A stretch of 58,675 nucleotides of DNA, taken from contig JAILDK010000087.1 in the NCBI GenBank assembly GCA_024689485.1, forward strand, positions 1 through 58,675. The letters run 5' to 3'. A program made the position numbers and the translations under genes. This document shows positions 41,248-50,821 of the stretch, piece after piece. Position 1 is the first letter of the stretch. The number at the start of each line of letters is the position of its first letter. A model generated the notes under the pieces. That model saw only the letters and a list, made by a program, of their open reading frames with translations, had not been told where the DNA came from and did no database searches. The stretch comes from Fibrobacter sp. GTDB lineage: Bacteria > Fibrobacterota > Fibrobacteria > Fibrobacterales > Fibrobacteraceae.

Positions 41248-43491
41248 TTACGATTCGTTCAAGAATTCCATGAACTTGTCGTAAGGGCTTTTTTCCGGAG
41301 GCAGAGCCTGTTCTACGGGCTCGCCTTTTATTTTGCTTCCGATGAATTCCTTGAGGCGCGTATAACGGAGCTGCATGCGGTTGTTGCGAATCGCTTCGTC
41401 AAAGGCTCCGTTCCCGGAAAGAATCCAAACGTGTCCTTTGGCACGGGTAATTCCCGTGTACAGCAAGTTCCGCTGCAACATGCGAAAGTGCGAAGAATCC
41501 AGGACAAGAATCACGGCGGGGTATTCGCTGCCTTGGCTCTTGTGAATGGTGCAGGCGTAAGCGAGCGAAAGCTCGTCCAGTTCATCGCCTTCGTAGCCCA
41601 CCAAATGGCCTTCAAAGTCGACGGTGATTTTTTGATCGTTTTTGACGAGCGCAATGATCCGTCCGACGTCGCCGTTGAAAACGTTCTTTTCGTAATTGTT
41701 CCGGAGTTGCATGACGCGGTCGCCACTGCGCCAGGTAATGCCCTGCGATTTGAATTCCTTGGGCGAGTCGTTCAAAAGCTTTTGCAGAAAAGCGTTCAGT
41801 TCGATGGTGCCGAGAGGTCCCTTGTGCATCGGCACGAGCACTTGCAAATCTTTGATCGGGCCTTTTAAGGTCTGCGGAATGCGTTCCGTGACGAGCTCCG
41901 CCAAAATGTCCAAAGCTTCTTCCGGTTCTTCAAACGGAATGTAGTGGAAGTTGTTCCCTTCAACAGGGGAAGGCTTTCGCCCTTGATTGATAAGCGTCGC
42001 CTTTTCGGCGATGTCGTTACCGCCCGCTTGGCGGAAAATGCGTTCCAGTCGAATGCAGGGAATTTCGGGAATCGCAAGCAGGTCGCGCAAAACGTTTCCC
42101 GGTCCAATGCTCGGCAGCTGATCCTTATCGCCGATGAGCACAAGGTGCGTGCGTTCGGGGAGAGCCTTCATAAGGCCCGCGCAGAGCCAGGTGTCGACCA
42201 TCGAAAATTCGTCGACGATCATGATGCCCGTTTCGATGGGAAAGTTCTCGTCGCGGGTAAAACGGCGCGTTTCCGGATTGATTTCGAGCAGGCGGTGTAA
42301 AGTCTTTGCGTCGTGGCCGGTGACTTCTTGCATGCGGCGGGCGGCGCGGCCCGTGGGAGCGGCGAGGGTCACGTCCACTTCTTCGGATTCGGCGAGGGCG
42401 AGGATTCCCTTTAAGAGGGTCGTTTTACCGGTGCCCGGACCGCCGGTGATAATAAAGATTTTGCTTTGGAAGGCGCGGACGATGCCCGCCTTTTGAACAG
42501 GATCGTAGGTAAAGCCTTGCGCCGATTCAAAGGCGGAAAGGAACGCTTCGAGTTCTTTCGAATCTCCGAATTCGGCCGTTTCGCCTTCTTGAATTCGGGA
42601 GCTGACAAAGTTTGCAACAAAGGCTTCGGAACGGGCGAGGCTCGGAATCGAAACCTTGCCGTCGTCGTCCAAAATCTTTTGCGCCTTCAACAGCTGTTCC
42701 AAGGCGTACAGCAGATCGTCGTAAGCCTCTTGGCTGTTCAACTGCAAACGCAGTTCGTTCGCCGCATTCGACAGGAGCGTTTCCTTGGGAAGGAACGTGT
42801 GCCCTTCGCCGGAAGAGGCTTTGACCATCGCATAGCAAATGCCCGCTTCCAAACGTTCTTCGCTCCATTCGGGAATGCCGACCTTGCGGGCGATTTCGTC
42901 TGCTTTTAAAAATCCAATGCCCCAGACTTCTTCGCAAAGAATGTACGGGTTCTGAGTGATAATCGAAATGGTATTTTCGCCGTACTGCCGCCAAAGGCGC
43001 AGCGCCACGCTGCCCGTGATGCCGTGGCCGTACAAAAAGAGCATCGTTTCGCGGCTTTCGCGCATCTGCTTCCAGTCTTGCAAGAACTGCGTGACCTTTT
43101 TGCCGGAAAATCCTTTGATCTTCTTTTTGGCGAGTTCGTCTCCGTCGCCGTCGAGAATGTTCACCAGGTCATCGCCGAAGGTGTCCACCAGGCGTTTGGC
43201 GGTGGCTTCGCCGATGCCCTTAAAAAGTCCGCCCGAAAGATAGGCGACAAGGCCTTCTCCCGTTTCCGGAAAGATGACTTCGCTTTGGGAACAAAAGAAC
43301 TGGCGACCGTACTTCGGGTGCACCTTCCATTCGCCCTGCATCCGCAGATTTTCGCCGACGGAAAGCTCCGGGAATGTGCCTGTCACGGCGACCGGGCGCG
43401 CTTCGCCTGCCACAATGAACTTGAGCACCGAAAATCCATTTTCGATGTTGCGGTAGGTGATGGTTTTGAGCGTGCCTTCGATCTGATCCAT
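41248..43491 (-). CDS. recD2: RecD2-type helicase
   Basis: A 747-residue SF1B 5'-3' DNA helicase acting in replication/repair without RecBC. N-terminal OB-like domain (GTLKTITYRNIENGFSVLKF), helix-hairpin-helix region near 85-160, Walker A ITGGPGTGKTTL (about 352-361), Walker B MIVDEFSMVD, RAAR-box AAPTGRAARRM, and later helicase motifs AYACTIHKSQGSEYP and YTGITRAKGHVW. Length fits RecD2 (YrrC). A single gene with no operon partner visible. Confidence 0.94.
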   Translation of the reverse strand: MDQIEGTLKTITYRNIENGFSVLKFIVAGEARPVAVTGTFPELSVGENLRMQGEWKVHPKYGRQFFCSQSEVIFPETGEGLVAYLSGGLFKGIGEATAKRLVDTFGDDLVNILDGDGDELAKKKIKGFSGKKVTQFLQDWKQMRESRETMLFLYGHGITGSVALRLWRQYGENTISIITQNPYILCEEVWGIGFLKADEIARKVGIPEWSEERLEAGICYAMVKASSGEGHTFLPKETLLSNAANELRLQLNSQEAYDDLLYALEQLLKAQKILDDDGKVSIPSLARSEAFVANFVSSRIQEGETAEFGDSKELEAFLSAFESAQGFTYDPVQKAGIVRAFQSKIFIITGGPGTGKTTLLKGILALAESEEVDVTLAAPTGRAARRMQEVTGHDAKTLHRLLEINPETRRFTRDENFPIETGIMIVDEFSMVDTWLCAGLMKALPERTHLVLIGDKDQLPSIGPGNVLRDLLAIPEIPCIRLERIFRQAGGNDIAEKATLINQGRKPSPVEGNNFHYIPFEEPEEALDILAELVTERIPQTLKGPIKDLQVLVPMHKGPLGTIELNAFLQKLLNDSPKEFKSQGITWRSGDRVMQLRNNYEKNVFNGDVGRIIALVKNDQKITVDFEGHLVGYEGDELDELSLAYACTIHKSQGSEYPAVILVLDSSHFRMLQRNLLYTGITRAKGHVWILSGNGAFDEAIRNNRMQLRYTRLKEFIGSKIKGEPVEQALPPEKSPYDKFMEFLNES

Positions 43492-43524
43492 GAGTTAAAG
43501 ATGCTAAAATTTCCCTTTAAAACC

Positions 43525-43553
43525 AAAAGGAATGCCTTTGCAGCATTCCTTTT
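43525..43553 (-). terminator. Terminator after the 31-residue ribosomal-type gene
   Basis: 11-bp perfect stem AAAAGGAATGC/GCATTCCTTTT with a seven-base loop and T-rich flank on the minus strand. Confidence 0.78.
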
Positions 43554-43593
43554 AGCAATTTCCGTATGTCTTCGGAAAGAGATCAGCTAAAAA

Positions 43594-43689
43594 CTAGCGG
43601 ATTTTCTTCTTCTGACGGTCACGACGACGACGCTTCTTACGCTTGTGAGTCGCAATCTTCTTACGCTTTCTTTTCTTTCCGCAAGGCAT
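43594..43689 (-). CDS. AURKAIP1/COX24 (mS38-like) small basic protein
   Basis: A 31-residue protein missed by length cutoffs. More than half of the residues are Lys or Arg: MPCGKKRKRKK, then IATHKRKKRRRRDRQKKK and IR. This fits the AURKAIP1/COX24 domain of small ribosomal-subunit proteins found in Bacteroidota and relatives, usually starting MP-x-GKKRKR and containing ATHKRKKR. It would bind rRNA in the 30S subunit. Its own terminator follows it. Identification is by motif, length and composition. Confidence 0.82.
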   Translation of the reverse strand: MPCGKKRKRKKIATHKRKKRRRRDRQKKKIR

Positions 43690-43836
43690 GTGCTTATCTC
43701 CAAAAAGGGTGAAACTTCAGTTTGAACGCCCCCAAAGAGAGAAAATTTTACCCTCTTTGTCAAGGGCGAACCTTCTTCTTGAAAGGGCTAAGTGGCGATT
43801 TTCGCCAAAAAAGGCAAAAATCAAAGTAAAAAATCT
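43690..43836. other. Short intergenic region
   Basis: A 147-base gap upstream of the mS38-like gene and past the stop of the transporter gene. It has a small hairpin TGGCGA-TTT-TCGCCA followed by six A on the plus strand and a TTGACA-like word on the minus strand. No gene is seen. Confidence 0.4.
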
Positions 43837-44529
43837 TTAAGCTTTCTCGCTCGGATGCGGAATTCCGAGTTTTTTCCGCAATTTGTAAATCATCAGGTAG
43901 GCGATCGGGGTGGCGCAGATCGCTTCGACGCCCAGTTTAAACACGTACTGGATTCCGATCATCGAAAGCAGGTCGATAAACGGAGCGGTGCCTGCAAAGG
44001 CGAGAATCACAAAGAGGCCCGTGTCGAGCATGTGGCCGATGACCGAGCTTCCGATGGTGCGCACCCAAAGGTGCTTTCCGCCGGTCTTTTCACGGATCTT
44101 GATCAGCGACCAGGAATTCGAAAGTTCGCCGATCAGGAACGAAATCAGCGAGGCGATCACAATGCGCGGCACGTATCCGAAGATCTGCGCATAGGCGTTC
44201 GCCGTTTCCGCCGTGTAATCCGGATAGGGCAGGTAAACGCCCACGGTCGTCGCAAGGACCATGAGAACGTTGCAGAAGAAGCTCAAGACGATCACCCGCT
44301 TGGCGGCCTTAAATCCCCAAATTTCGGTGAGGACGTCGCCGAGCATGTACGCAAAGGGGAACGTAATCGTCCCGGCGTCAAAGATCGTAATGCCGAAGAT
44401 CGAGATGAGCTTGACCGCCATTAAATTCGCGGTCAGGTATAATGTGATGAGGCTTCCCGAGATCAGAAGCAGGGCGGTATGGCTTGCTTCTTCACGGTTT
44501 TTAACAAGGTTTTCCGTAACTTGGTTCAT
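43837..44529 (-). CDS. Queuosine precursor transporter (YhhQ/VUT family)
   Basis: A 230-residue membrane protein with six hydrophobic segments. Family marks: NLMAVKLISIFGITIFDAGTITFPFAYMLGDVLTEIWGF, and ISFLIGELSNSWSLIKIREK, then TIGSSVIGHMLDTGLFV. Members import preQ0/preQ1 for tRNA queuosine. No que genes are in the window, so a salvage lifestyle is plausible but unproven. Confidence 0.88.
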   Translation of the reverse strand: MNQVTENLVKNREEASHTALLLISGSLITLYLTANLMAVKLISIFGITIFDAGTITFPFAYMLGDVLTEIWGFKAAKRVIVLSFFCNVLMVLATTVGVYLPYPDYTAETANAYAQIFGYVPRIVIASLISFLIGELSNSWSLIKIREKTGGKHLWVRTIGSSVIGHMLDTGLFVILAFAGTAPFIDLLSMIGIQYVFKLGVEAICATPIAYLMIYKLRKKLGIPHPSEKA

Positions 44530-44561
44530 AGTGCCGCTAAAAATAGTTAAATTCGCCTGTA

Positions 44562-45578
44562 ATGAAAGCCTATATCATCCGCAGACTTCTTTTAATGATT
44601 CCCACGATTTTGGGAATTACGATCGTCTGCTTTGCCCTGGTGCAGCTGATTCCCGGCGGCCCGGTAGAAGAGATGATTGCAAAGGTCCAGTCCGCGGCGG
44701 CTGCCCACGGCGGCGTGAGCGCTTCCAAGTCGATTTCCCCGGAGCAGATTGCGCAGATTCAGAGCTATTTCGGTTTTGACAAGCCGGCGTGGGAGCGTTA
44801 CTTGGATTGGCTGTGGAATGTGATCCATTTGGATCTTGGAACGTCTTATACGTATGGGCTTCCGGTTTGGGACGTGATTTCTTCGCGGTTTCCGATTTCG
44901 CTCGCTTTCGGTTTGACGTCTTTTTTGCTGAGCTATCTCGTGTGCATTCCGCTTGGCCTTGCGAAGGCGGTGAAGAACCATTCGCTGTTTGACAAGGTTT
45001 CGTCTGCGGTGATTTTTTCGGGTTACGTGATGCCGGGTTATGCGCTCGGTATTCTGCTCATCATCTTTTTGGCGGGGGGATCTTTCCTCGACATTTTCCC
45101 GCTCGGCGGAGTCGTTTCGGAAGATTTTGAAGACCTGACTTTTACAGAAAAGATCGGCGACGTTCTAATGCACTGGACGCTCCCGATGATCTGCTACATG
45201 ATCAGCGAATTTGCGTTCCTCACCTTTTTGATGAAGAACAGCGTTTTGGAAGAACTCGGCCGCGATTACATGCGGACGGCGATGGCAAAGGGTCTTTCCT
45301 TTAGACAGGCGCTTGTACGCCACGCGCTGCGCAATGCGCTGATTCCCATTGTGACGCGCCTTTCGGAAGTGTTCACGCTTTTGTTTGCCGGCGCCCTTTT
45401 GATTGAAAAGGTTTTTGATATCGACGGCATGGGCCTTTTGTATTACAACTCCATGGTGAACCGCGATTACAACGTGGTGATGGGAGTGATTCTGCTTTCG
45501 AGCGTGCTTACGATGTTCGGGCGTTTGTTCAGCGATATCCTGTACACCTTTGTCGATCCGCGGATTAGGTTCAACTGA
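44562..45578 (+). CDS. yejB: Peptide/microcin ABC transporter permease (YejB/DppB-like)
   Basis: A 338-residue inner-membrane permease with six TM segments. IRRLLLMIPTILGITIVCFALVQLIPGGPVEE is a typical YejB/DppB start; the loop GLSFRQALVRHALRNALIPIVTRLSE carries the EAA motif that contacts the ATPase. It overlaps the next gene (stop and start share bases). The gene order and the N-terminal sequence of the neighbour suggest YejB rather than DppB. In E. coli YejABEF imports microcin C and peptides. Confidence 0.88.
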   Translation: MKAYIIRRLLLMIPTILGITIVCFALVQLIPGGPVEEMIAKVQSAAAAHGGVSASKSISPEQIAQIQSYFGFDKPAWERYLDWLWNVIHLDLGTSYTYGLPVWDVISSRFPISLAFGLTSFLLSYLVCIPLGLAKAVKNHSLFDKVSSAVIFSGYVMPGYALGILLIIFLAGGSFLDIFPLGGVVSEDFEDLTFTEKIGDVLMHWTLPMICYMISEFAFLTFLMKNSVLEELGRDYMRTAMAKGLSFRQALVRHALRNALIPIVTRLSEVFTLLFAGALLIEKVFDIDGMGLLYYNSMVNRDYNVVMGVILLSSVLTMFGRLFSDILYTFVDPRIRFN

Positions 45579-46615
45579 TGCGATTCCTTTCCCCTGAAAT
45601 GCAGAAGAAGCTCTGCCAGTTCAAACGGAACAAGATCGCGTTCGGTTCGCTTTGCGCATTGCTTTTGATGTATGCGTTTTCGCTCCTTTCGCCGTGGCTT
45701 GTGAACGACGAACCTTTGATTTTGCGCTATGAGGGAAAGACGTATTTCCCCGCGTTTGTGACTTATGCGGAAACGGAATTCGGCGGAACCTATGAAACGG
45801 AACCGGATTATCCGGTGCTGATTGCAGATGCAGAAGATGCCGGCAAAAACGTTTGGGCTTTGATGCCTTTGATTGCGCAAGATCCTTTGAAGGCAGATCT
45901 TTCCGCAGATGGGACGCCTCCTTTTGCGCCGAGTTCGGAACATCTTTTGGGAACGGATGCGCACGGGCGCGATGTGCTTTCGAGGCTCATTCACGGTTTT
46001 CGCATTTGCATGAGCTTTAGCCTGCTTTTGACGCTGCTTGGCACTTTCCTTGGAATTGTGATCGGCGGCATTCAAGGTTACCTCGGTGGAAAGTGGGATA
46101 TTTTCATGCAGCGCGGCATTGAAATCTGGTCTTCGCTCCCGTTCCTTTACGTGGTGATTTTGATCGGGTCGATTTACGGCAGAAGCTTTGTTCTGTTGAT
46201 TGCGATCATGGCGATTTTCAACTGGATTTCTTTGAGCTATTACATGCGCGCGGAATACCTGAAGCTCCGTTCGCAACAGTACGTGCGTGCGGCGAAAATG
46301 CTCGGCATGGGCCATGTGAGAATCTTCTTCAAGGAAATCCTCCCGAACGCTCTCACTCCGGTGATCACGCTCTTTCCGTTTACGCTGATCGGCGGCATCG
46401 GAAGTTTGACGTCTTTAGACTTCTTAGGCTTTGGCCTGGAACCGCCGACGCCCAGCTGGGGCGAACTCATGAGCGAAGGCTTGAACAATCTTTACGCACC
46501 GTGGATTTCCATTTGCACGGTTGCCGCTCTCTTCATCACGTTACTCCTCACCACCTTTGTCGGGGAAGGCATTCGCGATGCGATGGACCCGAAATCCGGA
46601 GACCGCTATGAATAA
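45578..46615 (+). CDS. yejE: Peptide/microcin ABC transporter permease (YejE-like)
   Basis: A 345-residue permease. A long periplasmic loop after TM1 with NDEPLILRYEGKTYFPAFVTYAETEFGGTYETEPDY is the hallmark of YejE. The middle GTDAHGRDVLSRLIHGFRI, and the EAA loop MLGMGHVRIFFKEILPNALTPVI, fit the DppC/YejE group. Overlaps the upstream gene by one base and the ATPase by eight, so the complex is made from one message. Confidence 0.9.
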   Translation: MRFLSPEMQKKLCQFKRNKIAFGSLCALLLMYAFSLLSPWLVNDEPLILRYEGKTYFPAFVTYAETEFGGTYETEPDYPVLIADAEDAGKNVWALMPLIAQDPLKADLSADGTPPFAPSSEHLLGTDAHGRDVLSRLIHGFRICMSFSLLLTLLGTFLGIVIGGIQGYLGGKWDIFMQRGIEIWSSLPFLYVVILIGSIYGRSFVLLIAIMAIFNWISLSYYMRAEYLKLRSQQYVRAAKMLGMGHVRIFFKEILPNALTPVITLFPFTLIGGIGSLTSLDFLGFGLEPPTPSWGELMSEGLNNLYAPWISICTVAALFITLLLTTFVGEGIRDAMDPKSGDRYE

Positions 46616-47390
46616 TGCACAGGCTCCGGTCATTCTTTCGGCCCAAAATGTTTCGGTTGCCTTCGGCGAAAAGCAGGTGACGTTCGACGTTTCGTTCGAC
46701 ATTCACGCGGGGGAATTCTTTGCACTTGTCGGCGAATCGGGCAGCGGCAAAAGCGTGACCTCGATGAGCCTTCTCGGGCTTTTGCCAAAACCTTCGGCAA
46801 AGGCGATTTCGGGCTCGGCGATGTTTGACGGTAAGGATCTTTTGAAGCTTTCGCTTTCTGAACTGCGCAAGGTCCGCGGCAAAAAGATTTCCATGATTTT
46901 CCAGGAACCGATGCAGGCGCTCGACCCGGTTAGAACCATTCAGAGTCAGCTTTTGGAAGCGATTCCGGAGGTTCCCAAAAAGGAAGCCTTGGAGAAGATT
47001 CGCGAATTTTTGAAGTCCGCAGGCTTTGCGGATCCGGAACGCGTGATGCGCGGTTACCCTTGCGAAATGAGCGGCGGTATGCTGCAGCGCGTTTGCATTG
47101 TGATGGCGCTTTTGCCGCATCCGGATTTGATCATTGCAGATGAACCGACGACCGCGTTAGACGTGACGGTTCAGGCGGCGGTGCTCGCCGTGCTCAAACG
47201 CATGGCGGTGGAATCTCACACGGCGGTGCTGCTCATTACGCACAATATGGGGCTCGTGGCGCAGTACACGGAACGCGTTGCCGTGATGTATCAGGGTCGG
47301 ATTGTAGAAACGGGAACGAGCCGCGACATTATTCTGCATCCGAAGGATGCTTATACCCAACGACTCATCGCGGCGATTCCGCAGGGTTAA
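46608..47390 (+). CDS. ABC transporter ATP-binding protein (half-length YejF/OppD-like)
   Basis: A 260-residue single ATPase domain: Walker A GESGSGKS (42-49), signature MSGGMLQRV, Walker [13 protein letters not shown], and the switch His in LLITHN. YejF of E. coli has two such domains in one chain, but only one is present here, and no second ATPase follows (next genes are on the other strand). It may form a homodimer, or use an ATPase encoded elsewhere. No periplasmic binding protein is nearby either. ATG 46608 overlaps the permease stop. Confidence 0.88.
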   Translation: MNNAQAPVILSAQNVSVAFGEKQVTFDVSFDIHAGEFFALVGESGSGKSVTSMSLLGLLPKPSAKAISGSAMFDGKDLLKLSLSELRKVRGKKISMIFQEPMQALDPVRTIQSQLLEAIPEVPKKEALEKIREFLKSAGFADPERVMRGYPCEMSGGMLQRVCIVMALLPHPDLIIADEPTTALDVTVQAAVLAVLKRMAVESHTAVLLITHNMGLVAQYTERVAVMYQGRIVETGTSRDIILHPKDAYTQRLIAAIPQG

Positions 47391-48799
47391 AAGCGAAAAC
47401 CGATCGAAGCGTCAAAGGCAAAGCCTGTGCGGAACGGCAGGTATTCCGTTTTGGATGGAGCCTTTCCGTCTTCTGCGTTGCCGGTCAGCGAAACGACGAC
47501 TTCATTTCCATTCTCATCTGTTTCGATCAGTTCCTTATTCAAAATAAGAGGCGCGATCTGGTAAGCGCTTGCGTCTAAAAAGAAACGCCGCTTCGGAGTT
47601 TCGACCTTGAAGGATAAGCCTGCGATGACGCCGAAGGTACTGAGAGAACCTTCATAAGTTCTCTTTCTCACCTGGGTCATAATGAGCGCGGTCGTCACAT
47701 TTTCCTGTGCACCGTCCAGCTCTCCTTGGGCAAAAAAGAAGTCTGCAGAAATTCCCGGGCGCAGGTGAAATTCTCCCGGTGAAAATTCAAAAGTCCGCTG
47801 GATCTTTGCGTGGGAAAGGAATCCCGAAAGATCGCCGTACATGCGAAAGTTGACCTTGTAAAAGCTGAGCGAAAGCGACTGCAACAGGGAATAGTCCAAG
47901 GCTCGCTGCGGGGCCAAAGTTTCAAAAAAGCGTTCCGCGTGGCGGGGAATTTCTAACTGCAAAAAGAACGCTCCGGCCTGCAGATCCCACTTGGAATTTT
48001 TATAGGCGAGGTTTGCCCCTTCCAAATTGCCGCGCAGTTCCAAATAGCCAAAACGCTTCACGTTGTTTTCTTCGGAACGGAGCATAAAAAACTCCGCATT
48101 CAAATGTGCCCACAGGGCAAAGAATTGGAGCGTGCCGTCGGCCCCGCGATATTCATAATTCAAACGTCCAAGGAATCCTTCGCTTGAATCGCGGATTGCG
48201 TAATGCACGTCTTCAAAAGGCGCACGCCGTGTATGCAAAAAGTCCCAGTTGACTTCTGCAACGTGGTGGTGAAATTTGGAACCGATAAAGGCGCCTTTGG
48301 TTCTGTAACGCGCTTCGTATTCCAAATCCATGGTATCGAGCAGCCCGTTGGGAACAAGAGTTGTCCACTGCGCTTTTAAGGTTCCGATGGAACCGCCGCC
48401 TAAACGCGTGCCGATGTAAAAAAGAGAATCGCTTAACTGAAAACTGGAAACGGCGAGAGCTCGCAAGTGTTCATCGTTCCCGGCGACAGAAGCTTCTAAA
48501 ATCAGATGGCGGAATTTTCCGCGGGTGCGGATTTCCATTTCGGAAACGGACATTTCCGGCTTGAGCTTCCAGGTTTTGTAAGTCCAAGAACCGTTGGTTT
48601 CATAATGGCGCAGCTTTGCGTCCACATCGAAAACGTCTGTGCGAACAGAATCCAGAATTTGACATCCGAACACATTCGCACTGGCGTCATTTTCGTTTAA
48701 TAAAAAAAGCCCGCTACAGCGGGCGATACCCGTCTCCGTCCACTCTGCAAAAACGCATGTTGCAACAGTCAGAAAGAAGACGAGTATTTTTTGAATCAT
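47387..48799 (-). CDS. Secreted outer-membrane beta-barrel-like protein
   Basis: A 470-residue protein with a signal peptide (ILVFFLTVATCVFA) and alternating amphipathic strands, ending in [11 protein letters not shown], the C-terminal insertion pattern. No domain recognised; many strands contain aromatic pairs. It starts nine bases after the Ser-rich lipoprotein gene. Its first codons contain an intrinsic-terminator-like hairpin (see the terminator at 48702-48724). The 3' end overlaps the ABC ATPase gene by four bases. Confidence 0.72.
   Translation of the reverse strand: MIQKILVFFLTVATCVFAEWTETGIARCSGLFLLNENDASANVFGCQILDSVRTDVFDVDAKLRHYETNGSWTYKTWKLKPEMSVSEMEIRTRGKFRHLILEASVAGNDEHLRALAVSSFQLSDSLFYIGTRLGGGSIGTLKAQWTTLVPNGLLDTMDLEYEARYRTKGAFIGSKFHHHVAEVNWDFLHTRRAPFEDVHYAIRDSSEGFLGRLNYEYRGADGTLQFFALWAHLNAEFFMLRSEENNVKRFGYLELRGNLEGANLAYKNSKWDLQAGAFFLQLEIPRHAERFFETLAPQRALDYSLLQSLSLSFYKVNFRMYGDLSGFLSHAKIQRTFEFSPGEFHLRPGISADFFFAQGELDGAQENVTTALIMTQVRKRTYEGSLSTFGVIAGLSFKVETPKRRFFLDASAYQIAPLILNKELIETDENGNEVVVSLTGNAEDGKAPSKTEYLPFRTGFAFDASIGFRF
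48702..48724 (-). terminator. Terminator-like hairpin within codons about 26-33 of the barrel gene
   Basis: On the minus strand GCCCGCT pairs with AGCGGGC across a two-base turn and is followed by seven T. It lies after the signal peptide, inside the open frame, roughly 85 bases past the lipoprotein stop. It is a strong intrinsic-terminator shape. Confidence 0.6.
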
Positions 48800-48808
48800 T
48801 GGAAGGAA

Positions 48809-50707
48809 CTACTTACCCATGTCAAACAGCATCACTGCGAAGAGGTATGCCATCTTTTCCTGAGTCATATTCGGGAACACACCGTTGATGGTTGGGTCCG
48901 GGAAGATGATGTAGTCGGAGACATCATCGATGTCGATTTCGTCGTCCATGAGCTGGGAATAGAACGAAGTAAGCGAAATGGTAGTATCACCCTCTGCGTT
49001 GGTGAAGTAGACGAGATTCGGAATCGTTTCTTCCGAAATATAGGCGAAGAGGGTTTCGCTTTCCGTTGTGCGGCAAATTGTTGGGCGTATGATTTCGAGT
49101 GGGTATACGTCGCTGATCGAATCTGAGGCTGGACCAACTGTGTCAACGACGTTAAGCCAGCAACCGTCCCAATCGAGTTTGAGCGTATAGAATTCATGGT
49201 CATCTGTGATGTAATAACCACTATTTTTGCCGAAGTAAGTGGAAGTGATGTGTGGGTAGCGATCTATGAACCAAATTTCGAGAATGTAGTCTGCCACGCG
49301 TTGCATTCCGACAGGTTGTTCCGAAGCCCATACGTAAGAAGTCGAGTCGTAGTAGAAGTCGAGCCATTCATTGTAGGCGACACTCTTGTAATACGGGAAG
49401 AAATCCTGGATGCCATCGGTGATGGTGAAAAATTTCTTCGGGCAGATTTCAATTTCGAAGTTTTCGCCGAGCGTCACGGTAACGGATGTGCGAATCGCCT
49501 GCTGGACGGAGTCAAGAACGGTGATCACCTTTTTGACGTCGGCGGTCGAAATGTCGCCCATTTCGCCGTCGCTGATGGCGAGAGCTGCGGAAGTTGCCGT
49601 ATTAGAATTGGCGCTGTCGAGAAGGGTCTGGAGACCGTTCTTCACGTTGCCCACGGCGCTGTCGAGCATGTCCGGGATAGAAGCGTATTTGGTCTTCCAG
49701 GCGTCTTTCACCGTGAGGAAGCTTGTGCTGTCGCTCATCAGGTGGTAAATCTGCTGGACGGATTTTTCGTAGATGCTGTAGGCGGATTCGCTTTCATGAG
49801 GATTGTCCACCGCTATGAAGTTAACGATCCAGTTGTAAGAACCGTCTATCGAAGCGTCGAGATTGTAAGAAGCGAGGAGGGTGAGTGCCGCTTCCGTAGC
49901 CTGGAGAGCACCGGCGGAAATCTGGAATTCACCCTTGCCCAAGGTGAGCGTGTTTCCGTCGATAGTCAATCCAAAGCGGTAGTCGTTGTCGATCAAGTTC
50001 TTGAAAATATCAAGAGCCTGCTGCACGGTCGGGAGGGCGCTCGATTCGATGATGCTCTGCACGCGGTCCGTGATCAAGGTGCTATCAACTTGAAGGGCGG
50101 ATTCCATGATTTCGCTGGCGTAGTTTTCTGCCTGGTAAATATTGACCAAGGCATATTTCTGCGTTGTGGAGCCGTTCAGAATCGTGTCGGTAATCGACTT
50201 GACTTCCGGGTCGTTGACGAGGTTTGCCACGGTAGCGAGAGCGTAACCGAGCTGGGCTGCGCAGTTGTTTTCATCCTTTTTGAGGGCCGCGCTGAAGAGA
50301 GCTTCGGTTTCTGCGATCTGATCGCGGAAGCTTTCGTAATTCGAGACGGATTTAAAGGCGTCTTCGGAAGTATAGACCACGTTCATGAGCGAAGCGGTCG
50401 CTTCATTAATCTGAGCCTGGAGTTTGCTGTCTTCCGTTGTGGCGCAGTCGCCGAGAACAACCTTGGCGGAGCTGCTCGAAGAAGTGCCCTTCGAAGCGGA
50501 AGAAGTTTCCTTGGAGTTCGAAGAAGTGCCCTTGGCGTCTGAAGACGTTGCCTTGGAATCCGAGGAAGAACCCTTGGAATTGGAAGAGCTTTCTTCTGCG
50601 ACAGAAGAGCTGCTGTCTTCTTCGTCCGGGGCGCTCGAACCTTCGGAACAAGCGAAGAAAAGAGAGCAAGAGGCTACAATCAGCCCCAGCATACGGAATT
50701 GTTTCAT
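48809..50707 (-). CDS. Lipoprotein with Ser-rich linker, Fibrobacter type
   Basis: A 632-residue lipoprotein (lipobox LFFAC). After the anchor comes a 60-residue Ser linker with repeated SSxSKx(T/S)S units, then about 540 residues of mixed alpha/beta sequence without recognised domains (helical repeat style near 95-330; beta strands towards the end). Ser linkers after the lipid anchor are common in Fibrobacter surface proteins and hold a domain away from the membrane. I chose ATG 50707, because the ATG at 50719 has the Shine-Dalgarno GGAGGA directly behind it, before 50707. Confidence 0.72.
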   Translation of the reverse strand: MKQFRMLGLIVASCSLFFACSEGSSAPDEEDSSSSVAEESSSNSKGSSSDSKATSSDAKGTSSNSKETSSASKGTSSSSSAKVVLGDCATTEDSKLQAQINEATASLMNVVYTSEDAFKSVSNYESFRDQIAETEALFSAALKKDENNCAAQLGYALATVANLVNDPEVKSITDTILNGSTTQKYALVNIYQAENYASEIMESALQVDSTLITDRVQSIIESSALPTVQQALDIFKNLIDNDYRFGLTIDGNTLTLGKGEFQISAGALQATEAALTLLASYNLDASIDGSYNWIVNFIAVDNPHESESAYSIYEKSVQQIYHLMSDSTSFLTVKDAWKTKYASIPDMLDSAVGNVKNGLQTLLDSANSNTATSAALAISDGEMGDISTADVKKVITVLDSVQQAIRTSVTVTLGENFEIEICPKKFFTITDGIQDFFPYYKSVAYNEWLDFYYDSTSYVWASEQPVGMQRVADYILEIWFIDRYPHITSTYFGKNSGYYITDDHEFYTLKLDWDGCWLNVVDTVGPASDSISDVYPLEIIRPTICRTTESETLFAYISEETIPNLVYFTNAEGDTTISLTSFYSQLMDDEIDIDDVSDYIIFPDPTINGVFPNMTQEKMAYLFAVMLFDMGK

Positions 50708-50821
50708 GATGTCCTCCATGTTAAACAGAATTCCACAAAAGATTTAAGGAGAAATTAACAAAAAAACGGCCTTGTTGAAAGACCGTTTGGTATAAAAAGT
50801 TACGAAAAGCTTGCAAAAAAA

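Noticed and set aside
49196-50542. Plus-strand open frame (448 residues) opposite the Ser-rich lipoprotein
   Set aside because: Shadow of a real coding strand with low-complexity composition; no ribosome site before the start.
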